Shown here piece by piece: positions 26,149-35,201 of a stretch of 64,000 nt of DNA; within the stretch, counting starts at the first letter, position 1, and every line of letters begins with the position of its first letter. Below the pieces are notes generated by a model. That model saw only the letters and a list, made by a program, of their open reading frames with translations, had not been told where the DNA came from and ran no database searches. This stretch comes from Sphingobium sp. (GTDB taxonomy: Bacteria; Pseudomonadota; Alphaproteobacteria; Sphingomonadales; Sphingomonadaceae): positions 34,259 to 98,258 of the forward strand of contig QFQF01000016.1 of NCBI GenBank assembly GCA_003248935.1, given 5' to 3'. Position numbers and translations under genes: made by a program.

Positions 26149-27500
26149 GCGGCGAGGCGCCGTTCCACGCGTGCGTCGGCCGCATCCGCCAGCGTGTCGA
26201 GACCGAGCCGCCGATATACACCGGCAAGCTTGCGGTTCAGCGGCACGCCGTCGGGATCGTGCGCGCGGCGCAGTTCCAGCATTTGCTGTGCATCGATGAA
26301 GTGCCCGGCCCGGATATGCGCGTCGAGCAGGATCTGGTCGAACAGGTCGCGCTGCGCGTGGCTGCCGCCCATGCGGATCAGGTGCGGCAACGCCCCGGTC
26401 AATGCGATCGATGCCGCCTCATAGTGTCCGCGTGCGTGCGCAACCAGCCCCTCGGCTAGCGGCAGCGCCGCCTCCGCCCACGCGCCGCCTTGATCGTCCG
26501 CTATCGCCCTGATCGCGTCGAGCAGCGCATCCGCCTCCGCCATGCCCGCGCGCGCCAGTCCGTAGAGATACTGCACCGACAGGAACGGCTGGGTCACGTC
26601 CTGCGCCCGCGCGGCGAGGTAGAGGCCAAGCGCCTGCCAGCGTTCGCCGACGTCGGCCCCATCCATCTCCAGCCGGGCAAGCAGCGACACCGCCCCGATC
26701 TGATCCTGTGAATAATCCTTCGCGACGGCCCATACTTCCCGGTCGTAGATGGCGAGCGCTTCCACCTCTCGCCCCTGGCTCATCGCGAACAGCGCCAGAT
26801 GCCACCATAAGTGCGTGACCATGAAGGAATTGAGGCCGGTCCAGCCCACGCGTACACTCGCCAGAAACGCGGCGCCTTCATCGATGCGCCCCTGCGTCAG
26901 CATGACGTGGGCCAGAGCATGCTGCGCCCAGGGCTCGCGCGGCAGCATGGCCAGCGCCTGGCGCGCCGACGCTTCGGCCTCTCCAAGCAGATGGCACTGC
27001 TCATAACCGAAGGCGATCATGCCGTGGAGATACGGCACGTCGCCGGACACCGCCTCGCAGGACAGCGCGGCGCGCAGCATCGCCGGGAAATCACCCCGGT
27101 TGAACTGGTGATAATGCAGCATCTTGAGCGCCAGAAGATCGCGCGGATATGCCGCCACGATGCCCTCAAGCGTCGCGATCACCGCCTCATGCTCGCCCGC
27201 GATCCAGTGCCCCAGCGCAGCAACCGCCATCCTTTCCCGCGCGCCGACGCTCGCGACAGCCGCCTCGGCCCTTCGCCAGTATGGCGTGGCGTTGGCGGGT
27301 GCGCCCGGTTCCTCGCCCAGCATGTGCAGCATCCCGGCATAGACGTTGGCGAGGCAGTGCCCCGGCGCGCCGTCTGCCGCCGCCAGAACGTCAAGCGCGC
27401 GCTGCTCATAGGCCAGCATGCCGCCGACGAAAGCGTCGATCCCGGCGATCGTCGCGGCATCCCCGCCGGTGACGGCATTGCCCAGGCAGTCGACGGACAT
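26145..27500 (-). CDS. TPR-type protein, TTC38-like
   Basis: A 451-residue all-helical protein of unknown activity. Repeats with TPR character are visible, for example around ALKMLHYHQFNRGDFPAML, EPWAQHALAHVMLTQGR and LPLAEGLVAHARGHYEAAS, and the overall layout resembles the TTC38 family. No signal peptide or catalytic motif is seen. It lies in the transporter/hydrolase operon with overlapping ends (ATGA) on both sides. Such proteins are recurrent beside amidohydrolase and transporter genes, but their role is not known to me; a scaffold or chaperone is a guess. The ATG at 27500 begins the conserved part. Confidence 0.75.
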   Translation of the reverse strand: MSVDCLGNAVTGGDAATIAGIDAFVGGMLAYEQRALDVLAAADGAPGHCLANVYAGMLHMLGEEPGAPANATPYWRRAEAAVASVGARERMAVAALGHWIAGEHEAVIATLEGIVAAYPRDLLALKMLHYHQFNRGDFPAMLRAALSCEAVSGDVPYLHGMIAFGYEQCHLLGEAEASARQALAMLPREPWAQHALAHVMLTQGRIDEGAAFLASVRVGWTGLNSFMVTHLWWHLALFAMSQGREVEALAIYDREVWAVAKDYSQDQIGAVSLLARLEMDGADVGERWQALGLYLAARAQDVTQPFLSVQYLYGLARAGMAEADALLDAIRAIADDQGGAWAEAALPLAEGLVAHARGHYEAASIALTGALPHLIRMGGSHAQRDLFDQILLDAHIRAGHFIDAQQMLELRRAHDPDGVPLNRKLAGVYRRLGLDTLADAADARVERRLAA

Positions 27501-28462
27501 CAGCGTCCCGGCTGCGGCGCCAGGAAGGCGGCGACGTCGCCTGCGGATTGCTCCGGATTTTCGATCTGCGGCAGGTGCCCGATCCCGGGATAGACGATCA
27601 GCTTCGACCCCGGGATGGCTTCGGCGAACTTGTGGCCGGACTCCACCTTGATGATCGGATCGACCTCCCCCCACAGGATCAGCGTCGGTACCTTGATGGC
27701 GGACAGCACCTCCTTCGATGCGGCAACCTTGCCGGGGCTGAGCGACATCAGGATCGGCCGATGCCCGGGCGCGCGCTGCAATGCCGCCCAGCGGGCGATG
27801 AAGGGTTCGGTAATGACGGCCGGATCGCCAACATCCTTGCGCAGCCCCTCCCGGATCAGCGGCGTGCTGTCGATAGACGCGATCAGGTCGCGGCCCAGCT
27901 TGTACTGCATGATGCGGAAGGCGAGCGGCGGCGGCTCCTTCGACGGCGGCATCGGCCAGCCGGCCGCGTCCACCAGAATGAGCTGCCCAACCCGCGCGGG
28001 ATGCCGCACGGCCAGCTGCCAGGCGACACCGCCACCCAGCGAGTTACCCGCGACCGCAAAGCGCGGCAGGCCGATCTTTCCGGCCCAGGCATCGATCACA
28101 TCGGCCAGCCTGTCAGGCGAGGCGACGAAGTCGGCGGGCGCCCGGGTCAGGCCGTGTCCGACCAGGTCGACGCTCAGGACACGATGGTCCCTGCCCAGCA
28201 CCTTGGTCCAGCCGTCCCATGACAGGGCGTTGTCGCCAAAGCCGTGGATCAGGACGACAGGCGGTCCATCCGCCTTCCCCGCGTCGAGATAATGGACGCG
28301 GATGCCGTCGCCGATGTCGGCATAACGGGACGTGGGCCGTGCATAGCGCCCCTCCAGCTCTTCCCAGCCGAGGTCGGGGGCGCGGTAGGCGAGCCACAGG
28401 CCCAGCACCGCGACAATGAAAAGAAGGACGATGCCGCCGAGGATATAGCCGACGATCTTCAT
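27500..28462 (-). CDS. Membrane-anchored alpha/beta hydrolase
   Basis: 320 residues. A single N-terminal helix (about 4-26) anchors the catalytic domain, probably on the periplasmic face. The oxyanion-hole segment VLIHGFGDNALSW and nucleophile elbow GNSLGGG are clear; the acid is likely the Asp in LWGEVDPII and the base His the one in YPGIGHLPQIE. The fold covers esterases, lactonases and amidases, so the bond cleaved is open. It lies between the NylB-like hydrolase and the TPR gene, ATGA-coupled to both. The start at 28462 opens the anchor helix. Confidence 0.83.
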   Translation of the reverse strand: MKIVGYILGGIVLLFIVAVLGLWLAYRAPDLGWEELEGRYARPTSRYADIGDGIRVHYLDAGKADGPPVVLIHGFGDNALSWDGWTKVLGRDHRVLSVDLVGHGLTRAPADFVASPDRLADVIDAWAGKIGLPRFAVAGNSLGGGVAWQLAVRHPARVGQLILVDAAGWPMPPSKEPPPLAFRIMQYKLGRDLIASIDSTPLIREGLRKDVGDPAVITEPFIARWAALQRAPGHRPILMSLSPGKVAASKEVLSAIKVPTLILWGEVDPIIKVESGHKFAEAIPGSKLIVYPGIGHLPQIENPEQSAGDVAAFLAPQPGR

Positions 28463-29682
28463 GAACCTTTCTCCGGATGCGCGTCGACGGCGGCCTTGAT
28501 CGCCGTAAGCAGCCGCATGCGTCCCTCGGCATGTTCCATGTCGAACACCGCGGGCCATGCCGCCAGCGTCACCACCACCAGCTTGCGGGCGGGATCGATA
28601 TGGACGCCCTGGCCGAAAATGCCCCGGGCATCATAAGTGCCGTCGGCATTGGTCCACCAGAAATAGCCGTAGGACAAGCCCGGCCGCCCGGTCTCGATCC
28701 GTGTCGTCGTCGCTTGGGGAAGCCAGTCGTCTGGTAGCGCCGGTTTACCATCGATCCGCCCGCCATCAAGGATGAACTGGCCGATCCGGCCGAAATCGCG
28801 CAGCCCGGCGGAAAAACAGCAGCCGCCGGACTCGTCGCCATGGTCGTTGACCATCCACACGGCGTCGCGTTCCATGCCGTAGGGACGCCAGAGCTTCCGC
28901 GAGAGATAGTCGGACAGCGACTGTCCGGTCGCGCGGATCAGCAGCACGCCGGCAAGGTCGGTCTCGCCTGTCTTGTAGTTCCATTTCGTGCCCGGCGCCT
29001 CCTCCCGGGGAAGGCGGCGCATATAGCTGGTGATCGGATCGAGCCCCGGATCAGCCGGCGTCGTATACATGCGTGCGGCGTCCGAATCGGCGGCGTAATA
29101 ATCCTCCACCCAATGCACGCCGGAGCTCATCGTCAGGAGCTGCGCGATCGTCACGCCGTCATAGGCGCTGCCCTTGAGCTCCGGCAGATAGTCGGCGATC
29201 GGATCGTCGACGCTCTTGATATAGCCATCCTTGATCGCAAAGCCGTAGAGCGTCGAGGTCAGCGACTTGGTAACCGAGAAGCCCGCCCAATGCCCCTTGC
29301 GCGTCAGCGTCGGCCCATAGCGTTCGAGGCGGATACGCCCGTTCTGAAGTACCAGAACACCCGCCGTGCCGTCGGCCTTCATATAGGCGTCGAGCGTCTC
29401 CGTTGCGTCGCCCTTCGCGAGCGTTACCGTCAGCGGCTTTCCCTTGAGCAACGGATGGACATGCCCGCCCGCCTTCACCACACGATGGGGCAGCAGCGTT
29501 TCCATATGCGGAAAGCGGTCCTGCCGTTGCTGCTGCGTCCAGACCAGCACGTCGGCGGCCTTCACCTGCGGGGCCTTGGGTTCGGCGGCGAGCGCGCCGT
29601 TCGCCGCACTCAGCACTGCGAGGCCCAGCGTCATGGCCAGTCCCCCGACCCTTGCCCATCGCCCCGATTCCCGATCCGCCAT
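28459..29682 (-). CDS. Exported serine hydrolase, beta-lactamase fold, NylB-like
   Basis: 407 residues with a signal peptide (about 1-33, ending GALAAE), so it should act in the periplasm. The penicillin-binding-type catalytic motif is Ser136-Val-Thr-Lys139, followed by LTSTLYGFA, and Tyr236 (NYKTGE) is the likely second-motif residue. Family members include 6-aminohexanoate-dimer hydrolase NylB, esterases and D-aminopeptidases; exact specificity is not readable. It is the first gene of the minus operon that ends with the double ATPase, and is divergent from the XRE-cupin regulator. Confidence 0.83.
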   Translation of the reverse strand: MADRESGRWARVGGLAMTLGLAVLSAANGALAAEPKAPQVKAADVLVWTQQQRQDRFPHMETLLPHRVVKAGGHVHPLLKGKPLTVTLAKGDATETLDAYMKADGTAGVLVLQNGRIRLERYGPTLTRKGHWAGFSVTKSLTSTLYGFAIKDGYIKSVDDPIADYLPELKGSAYDGVTIAQLLTMSSGVHWVEDYYAADSDAARMYTTPADPGLDPITSYMRRLPREEAPGTKWNYKTGETDLAGVLLIRATGQSLSDYLSRKLWRPYGMERDAVWMVNDHGDESGGCCFSAGLRDFGRIGQFILDGGRIDGKPALPDDWLPQATTTRIETGRPGLSYGYFWWTNADGTYDARGIFGQGVHIDPARKLVVVTLAAWPAVFDMEHAEGRMRLLTAIKAAVDAHPEKGS

Positions 29683-29821
29683 GCTGGTCCCCGCACCCCC
29701 GATCGACCGAACAGGCCAGAAGTCGGCGGCGGTGGCAAGCCTGTTATTCCGTGCCGGTTTGATGTTGAATATTGAGCACTTTTACAAGAACCTCATGCCG
29801 ACGGCAGCGAGGGATCATGAG

Positions 29822-30373
29822 ATGAGTGGCGATAACGAGGTCGGTATCAGGCTCCGTGCGGTCCGGCAGCGGGAGGGATTGAGCCAGCGTGCGCTTGCAA
29901 AGCGGGCCGGTGTGCCCAGCAGTACGGTGTCGCTGATTGAAAGCGGCCACACCAACCCGTCCGTGGGTTCGCTCAAACGCCTGCTCGACTGCATCGGCAT
30001 GTCGCTGGGAGACTTCTTCAACCTCGACCTGAAGGCGGAATCCCAGGTCTTCTTCCGTGCCGACGAGCTGGTGGAGATTTCGCGGGGCAAGGTCAACTAC
30101 CGGCAGGTCGGCCTGCCCGGCGCATCGTCGATCCAGATCCTGCACGAGGTCTATCAGCCTGGATCGGACAGCGGCCGCGTGATGCTGACCCATGACGGCG
30201 ACGAGGGCGGCATCGTGATCACCGGCAGGCTGGAGGTCACCGTCGGCGATCAGGTGCGCGTGCTGAAGGCCGGCGACGCCTATCTGTTTTCCAGCCGCGT
30301 CCCCCACCGCTTCCGCAACGTTGGCGACGATATTTGCGTGTCGATCAGCGCCTGCACACCGCCGACATTCTGA
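29822..30373 (+). CDS. XRE-cupin transcriptional regulator (PuuR-like)
   Basis: 183 residues: an N-terminal XRE helix-turn-helix (IGIRLRAVRQREGLSQRALAKRAG-type, about 6-60, with SSTVSLIESGHTNPSVGSLKRLL as recognition region) joined to a C-terminal cupin (about 105-180, MLTHDGDEGGIVITG and GDAYLFSSRVPHRF). PuuR of the putrescine pathway has the same architecture, and such regulators often accompany omega-amino acid transaminases. The start at 29822 follows GAGGG; in-frame ATGs at 29795 and 29762 are possible. It lies directly upstream of the aminotransferase and divergent from the hydrolase/ABC operon. Confidence 0.85.
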   Translation: MSGDNEVGIRLRAVRQREGLSQRALAKRAGVPSSTVSLIESGHTNPSVGSLKRLLDCIGMSLGDFFNLDLKAESQVFFRADELVEISRGKVNYRQVGLPGASSIQILHEVYQPGSDSGRVMLTHDGDEGGIVITGRLEVTVGDQVRVLKAGDAYLFSSRVPHRFRNVGDDICVSISACTPPTF

Positions 30374-30394
30374 CCCCGTTTGCCTGGAGACGGG

Positions 30395-30424
30395 CCAGAC
30401 CGATCAATAAAATGATCGGTCTGG
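30395..30424. promoter_or_regulatory. Perfect 12-bp inverted repeat before the aminotransferase
   Basis: CCAGACCGATCA and TGATCGGTCTGG are separated by ATAAAA. The element lies 21 bases after the XRE-cupin stop, in front of an AT-rich region with a TACAAT-like box. It is followed by an A run, not a T run, on the plus strand, so an operator is more likely than a terminator. Confidence 0.55.
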
Positions 30425-30507
30425 AAAAAATATGTTATTTTACAATCTGTTGAACGTTCATAAAAAACAGGCTTGTTGCCCAATGGGTTCAGGCACAGTC
30501 TCGCACG

Positions 30508-31842
30508 ATGGCAAAGCAAGCGTACAGGATGATGGAACAGGAACGGGACCTTGACCCCTTCTGGATGCCGTTCACCGACAACCGGTCGTTCAAGGCACGC
30601 CCGCGCATGCTCGCGCGGGCGAAGGATTGCCATTATTATGACGAGGGCGGGCGCCCTGTCCTCGATGCGACATCGGGCCTGTGGTGCGTCAACGCCGGTC
30701 ACTCCCGCGCGCCGATCGTGGAGGCCGTACAGCGGCAGGTCGAGACGCTGGATTTCGCGCCTACCTTCCAGATGGGTCACCCGCTGGTGTTCGACCTTGC
30801 CGACCGGCTGCAGGATTTCTTTCCCGCGCCGCTCAACCGTTTCTTCTTCACCAACTCCGGTTCGGAGGCAGTGGACAGCGCACTCAAGATCGCCTTCGCC
30901 TATCACCATGCGACCGGCGAGACGGAACGAAAGGTCCTGATCGGCCGGATGCGCGGCTATCACGGGGTTGGCTTTGGCGGCATATCGGTCGGCGGGATCG
31001 AGAACAACCGGCGCCTGTTCCCGCTGCTGCCGGAGGTCGATCATCTGTCGGCCACGCTGAACATCGCCGAAGCCGCGTTCAGCAAGGGGCAGCCCGCATG
31101 GGGCGCGCACCTTGCCGACGAACTGGAAGAGAAGATCGCCCGGCACGGTGCCCACCGCATCGCAGCCGTGATCGTCGAGCCGATGTCGGGCTCCGCCGGG
31201 GTGCTGGTGCCGCCGGTCGGCTATCTGGAACGGTTGCGGGAGATCACGCGCCGTCACGGCATCCTGCTGATCTTCGACGAGGTCATCACCGCATTCGGCC
31301 GCCTGGGCGCGGCGACTGCCGCCGAGGCGTTGGGGGTGATCCCCGACATCATCACGACTGCCAAAGGCATCAGCAACGGCACCGTGCCAATGGGGTGCGT
31401 GGCGGTGGCGCAGGACATTTATGACCGCGTGACCGGACAGTCCGGGCCGGGCATCGAATTCTTCCACGGCTACACCTATTCCGGCCACCCGCTCGCGGCC
31501 GCCGCCGCACTCGCGACGTTGCAGGTGTATGAGGACGAGGGGCTGTTTGCCCGCGCCCGCACGATGGCGCCCCTGATGGAGCGCATGGTGCATCGCCTTG
31601 CGGCTTCCCCGCATGTCATCGACGTGCGCAACATCGGCATGGTGGCCGGCATCGAACTCGCCCCGCGCCCCGACGCGCCTGGCACGCGCGCGTTCGAACT
31701 GTTTCAGGCCTGCTTCAACGACGGCCTGCTGATCCGGGTGACGGGAGACATTATCGCGCTCTCCCCGCCACTTGTGTTCACGGAGCAACAGTTGGAAGAA
31801 ACAATAGAAAAGATTCAAGCCAATCTTGAAAAGATCAATTGA
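30508..31842 (+). CDS. Class III omega-amino acid:pyruvate aminotransferase
   Basis: PLP enzyme of 444 residues that moves the terminal amino group of a beta- or omega-amino acid to pyruvate, giving a semialdehyde. It closely follows the beta-alanine/omega-amino acid transaminase pattern: DPFWMPFTDNRSFK near the start, TNSGSEAVDSALK for phosphate binding, Asp257 (FDEVITAFGRLG) at the pyridine nitrogen and Lys286 (TTAKGISNG) for the Schiff base. In-frame ATGs at 30529 and 30532 are alternative starts. It could hand its product to the aldehyde dehydrogenase at 17263-18708. Confidence 0.9.
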   Translation: MAKQAYRMMEQERDLDPFWMPFTDNRSFKARPRMLARAKDCHYYDEGGRPVLDATSGLWCVNAGHSRAPIVEAVQRQVETLDFAPTFQMGHPLVFDLADRLQDFFPAPLNRFFFTNSGSEAVDSALKIAFAYHHATGETERKVLIGRMRGYHGVGFGGISVGGIENNRRLFPLLPEVDHLSATLNIAEAAFSKGQPAWGAHLADELEEKIARHGAHRIAAVIVEPMSGSAGVLVPPVGYLERLREITRRHGILLIFDEVITAFGRLGAATAAEALGVIPDIITTAKGISNGTVPMGCVAVAQDIYDRVTGQSGPGIEFFHGYTYSGHPLAAAAALATLQVYEDEGLFARARTMAPLMERMVHRLAASPHVIDVRNIGMVAGIELAPRPDAPGTRAFELFQACFNDGLLIRVTGDIIALSPPLVFTEQQLEETIEKIQANLEKIN

Positions 31843-31960
31843 CCGGCAGCCCTTTTAACCGTCTGTGACGGCGCGCTGTTCGGTCTCGATAGGGAAGAGA
31901 GGAGACGGAAGGGCGCGGAAGCGGTGGACAACGCCGCTCATCACAAGGGGGATTCACGCC

Positions 31961-34165
31961 ATGAAGCGTTTGCTTATCACCACGGCACTTTGCTCCGCAG
32001 GCCTCGGCGCCACACAGCCGGCCTTCGCACAGGAACCTCAGGCCGGAGCGGAAGACGCCGGCCGCACGGAAATCATCGTCACGGCCCAGCGGCGCGAACA
32101 ATCGGCGCAAGACGTGGGCATCGCGCTCAGCGTCGTTTCGCCCGAACTGCTCGCAAAACGCGGCATCACCAACGTCAATCAGCTTGAGCAGCTCGTCCCC
32201 AACCTCCAGATCGAACCGGCGTTCGGCAGCGGCGCGGCCCAGTTCCGCATCCGCGGCGTCGGCTTCCAGGACTATGCGACGAACAACTCGCCCACGGTCG
32301 GCGTCTATGTGAACGAGGTCGCCTATCCGGCACCCGTCATGACCCAGGGCCTGATTTTCGACATCGAACGTGTCGAGGTTCTGCGCGGACCGCAGGGCAC
32401 CCTCTATGGCCGGAACACCACTGCGGGCGCGATCAACTTCATCACCGCAAAGCCAACCGACGAACTGGCCGTGGGCGGAAGCGCGGAATATGGCCGCTTC
32501 GACGCGTGGAAGGCGCAGGGCTATGTGTCCGGCCCGCTTACCGACTGGGCGAAAATCCGCGTCTCGGCCGCAACAGAGCAGGGGGGGGCGTTCCAGCACA
32601 ACCGGGTCGACGGCCGTTCTCTTGGCGACGCGGACAAGCTTGCCGGTCGCGCGTTGCTGGAACTTGACCAGGGCCAGGGCGTAAACGTCCTGATCGACGT
32701 TCACGCCGGGCGGGACCACAGCGAGAATACCGGTCTCAGCCTGTTGACGCCGATGACGACCGCGGGCGGCGTCGCCTATCCCGCCGACAGCCGCCGCGAG
32801 ACCGGCTGGAGCATCTCACCCAGGCTCGCCGCCGACGCCGACCTGCCGGGCGACAAGCCGGGCCGCCGCAACTGGACATGGGGCACGTCCGCGAACGTGA
32901 AGTTCGATGTCAGCGATTCGGTGCTGCTCACCAGCATCACCAGCTACGACTACATGCGTCGCCGCGAATATGGCGACTATGACGCGACGTCCTCGATTGA
33001 GGCGGACGTCTTCTTCGGATCGATCGTAAAGGTCTTCTCTCAGGAAGCACGCCTGTCCTCGAAGGGGGACGGCCCGCTCAACTGGGTTGCCGGCGTCTAT
33101 TATTCGAAGCAGGACCTGACCGAGCAGTATTATTCCGACTTCCTCGACATTTTCGCGACCTATGCACGCGTGAACTATGAGCAGGACGTCCGCTCCATCG
33201 CCGGTTTCGCGCAGGTGGAACTTGCGGTCACGGACAAGCTGAAGGCGATCGCCGGGATTCGTTACGAGGACGAAAAGCGCAAGCTGAACGGCTTCGGCAG
33301 CGCATTCGGCGGCGCACAGGCGCTGCCCCCGACCAACGTTTCAACCAGCATGAAGCCCTGGTCGGGCAAGATCGGCCTGGAGTATAAGGCGCTGCCCGAG
33401 CTGCTGCTTTACACCTCAGCCAGCAAGGGCGTGAAGTCGGGCGGTTTCACCACCTACAACACCGGCAACAGGTCGGCCATCCAGCCGTTCAAGCCGGAGA
33501 AGCTCTATGCCTTCGAGGCGGGCTTCAAGACCGACTTCGACCACGCGATCCAGATCAACGGATCGGCATTCTGGTATGAATATCGTGATCAGCAGGTGCT
33601 GGACGCCGCCTGTGGTGCGAACGGCTATGTCGGACGCTTCACCAATGCCAAGAAATCGCGGATCTGGGGTATTGAACTGGAGGCAAACCTGCGCCCCGTC
33701 TCCGGCCTGACGATCTCGCCCTATGCAAGCTACACGCGCGGCAAATACAAGGACTTCCAATCCGTCACCGCCTGCGGCCCCGCGCCCGATTACGACAGCA
33801 TTCTGAGCGACCGTTCGGGCGATCGCATTCCGTTCCTCAGCACCACCGCGGGCGCCAACATATCGTACGAGATACCGGCCGGCGAGTATCTGGTGACGCC
33901 ATCGGCGTCGATCAGCTACCGCAGCAAGGCGATCACCTGGCTCGACCTGTTGCGCCCGGGGGTCGGCTTCGCCGTGCCGAGCTACACGCTGGTCGATGGC
34001 GACCTCGCGCTCAGCCCCGCGTCGCGCAAGTGGACAGTGGCACTTTGGGGCCGCAACCTGTTCGACAAGGACTATGACCTGACGCGGAACTTCTTCACCA
34101 GTTCCAATGTCTATCAGGCTGGCCGCCCACGCACCTATGGCGTGCGCGCGAGCTTCAACTTCTGA
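31961..34165 (+). CDS. TonB-dependent outer-membrane receptor
   Basis: 734 residues, the common size. A signal peptide (about 1-23, ending AFAQ) precedes the TonB-box/plug region (TEIIVTAQRREQSAQDVGIALSVV) and the plug landmarks FRIRGVGFQDYA and VEVLRGPQGTLYGRNTTAGAINF; the rest is a 22-strand barrel ending in aromatic-terminated VRASFNF. AGGGGG precedes the ATG by about 10 bases. It belongs to the large sphingomonad group whose cargo is organic nutrients rather than only iron. Next to the aminotransferase and the peptide ABC genes it would bring the substrate across the outer membrane. Confidence 0.9.
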   Translation: MKRLLITTALCSAGLGATQPAFAQEPQAGAEDAGRTEIIVTAQRREQSAQDVGIALSVVSPELLAKRGITNVNQLEQLVPNLQIEPAFGSGAAQFRIRGVGFQDYATNNSPTVGVYVNEVAYPAPVMTQGLIFDIERVEVLRGPQGTLYGRNTTAGAINFITAKPTDELAVGGSAEYGRFDAWKAQGYVSGPLTDWAKIRVSAATEQGGAFQHNRVDGRSLGDADKLAGRALLELDQGQGVNVLIDVHAGRDHSENTGLSLLTPMTTAGGVAYPADSRRETGWSISPRLAADADLPGDKPGRRNWTWGTSANVKFDVSDSVLLTSITSYDYMRRREYGDYDATSSIEADVFFGSIVKVFSQEARLSSKGDGPLNWVAGVYYSKQDLTEQYYSDFLDIFATYARVNYEQDVRSIAGFAQVELAVTDKLKAIAGIRYEDEKRKLNGFGSAFGGAQALPPTNVSTSMKPWSGKIGLEYKALPELLLYTSASKGVKSGGFTTYNTGNRSAIQPFKPEKLYAFEAGFKTDFDHAIQINGSAFWYEYRDQQVLDAACGANGYVGRFTNAKKSRIWGIELEANLRPVSGLTISPYASYTRGKYKDFQSVTACGPAPDYDSILSDRSGDRIPFLSTTAGANISYEIPAGEYLVTPSASISYRSKAITWLDLLRPGVGFAVPSYTLVDGDLALSPASRKWTVALWGRNLFDKDYDLTRNFFTSSNVYQAGRPRTYGVRASFNF

Positions 34166-34177
34166 TGATCGGCGGCG

Positions 34178-34197
34178 GGGAGGCTTCAGGGCCTCCC
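34178..34197. terminator. Hairpin between the receptor and FAH-family gene
   Basis: GGGAGGC / GCCTCCC with a 6-base loop lies between two convergent genes, followed by TTCCCC on the plus strand. A moderate bidirectional terminator. Confidence 0.5.
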
Positions 34198-34205
34198 TTC
34201 CCCGT

Positions 34206-34904
34206 TCAGTCGACGGCGGGCGGGCCAATCCGCACAATTGTGTCGTCAAGGCCCGCGATCGACACGACCACCTCGTCTCCCTCGACGACCGGCCCTACAC
34301 CCGCGGGCGTTCCGGTGTAGATAAGGTCGCCGGGCTCGAGCCGGTAATCGCGCGACAGGAACGCGATCACGTCGGCGACGGGCCAGATCATGTCGGCGAT
34401 GTCGCCTTCCTGCTTCACGATCCCGTTGACCGTCACGCGCAGCGGCCCAGACGCCGGATGCCCGATAGCCGCAACCGGGTGGATCGGCCCGAGCGGCGCG
34501 GACTGTTCGAAATTCTTGCCGAAGTCCCAGGGGCGGCCGGTTGCCTTCGCCGCGTTCTGAAGGTCTCGCCGGGTCATGTCGAGGCCCGTCGCATAGCCGT
34601 ACACATGGTCCAGCGCCGCCTGCGACGGGATGTTTCGCCCGCCCCGTCCGATGGCGACGACCAGTTCGCCCTCGTGCTGGAGGTCGTGCGTGCCGGGCGG
34701 ATAGGCGATCAGCGTGCCGGTCGGGACAATCGCACTGGCCCATTTCGTGAAGAAGAAGGGCGGTTCCCGGTCCGGATCGCTGCCCATTTCCCGCGCATGC
34801 GCGGCGTAATTGCGCCCGACGCAGAAAATCCGCCCCACCGGAAACGCCCCGCCATCGACGACGGGAGCGAGGGTCTGGGCGGGCGGCGGAAATATCGGTG
34901 TCAT
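34206..34904 (-). CDS. Fumarylacetoacetate-hydrolase-family protein (FAHD1-like)
   Basis: 232 residues with the compact single-domain FAH fold: CVGRNYAAHAREMG at the start, the metal ligands in LQHEGELVVAIG, and GYATGLDMTRRDLQ. Family members hydrolyse acylpyruvates or decarboxylate oxaloacetate; bacterial relatives also act on diketo acids from aromatic or sugar-acid breakdown. It is convergent with the TonB-dependent receptor and has no clear operon partner, so its link to the amide locus is only by proximity. Confidence 0.82.
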   Translation of the reverse strand: MTPIFPPPAQTLAPVVDGGAFPVGRIFCVGRNYAAHAREMGSDPDREPPFFFTKWASAIVPTGTLIAYPPGTHDLQHEGELVVAIGRGGRNIPSQAALDHVYGYATGLDMTRRDLQNAAKATGRPWDFGKNFEQSAPLGPIHPVAAIGHPASGPLRVTVNGIVKQEGDIADMIWPVADVIAFLSRDYRLEPGDLIYTGTPAGVGPVVEGDEVVVSIAGLDDTIVRIGPPAVD

Positions 34905-35018
34905 GGCGGGGAACCTTATCGCCTGTGGTGCGGGAACACAGTGTGGCGAAGCATGCGCATCGCCGCCAGCCCCGGCGATTGCGAATCGGGGAAGCCGATG
35001 CGCATCCTTGTCAGGCCG

Positions 35019-35201
35019 TCAGTGCACGCCCTCCGTGACCAGCCCCGCGTCGGGCAGCAGGCTCGCGACGATCATCGCGGCCAGCGTTTCCTCCGCGCGT
35101 TCGCGTAGGGAGGCATCGGTAGCGCTGAGGTCGTGCCGCACCCATTGCGGAGTCCGGCCGACGGCTGCAGCCACCAGGTCGGTGAGTTCTTCCTGAGTCA
35201 T
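35019..35201 (-). CDS. Small conserved-type protein of 60 residues
   Basis: MTQEELTDLVAAAVGRTPQ opens a short helical protein with WVRHDLSATDASLRERAEETLAAMIVASLL, a pattern I associate with small uncharacterised sphingomonad proteins (possibly DUF6771-like). No ribosome site is strong. Function unknown. Confidence 0.5.
   Translation of the reverse strand: MTQEELTDLVAAAVGRTPQWVRHDLSATDASLRERAEETLAAMIVASLLPDAGLVTEGVH

Noticed and set aside
30395..30424. Terminator for the XRE-cupin gene
   Set aside because: The stem is strong, but an A run rather than a T run follows on the coding strand; operator is the better reading.
16515..34165. Recent acquisition of the amide locus on a mobile element
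   Set aside because: No integrase, transposase, tRNA target or flanking repeats were seen, and base composition looks like the rest.
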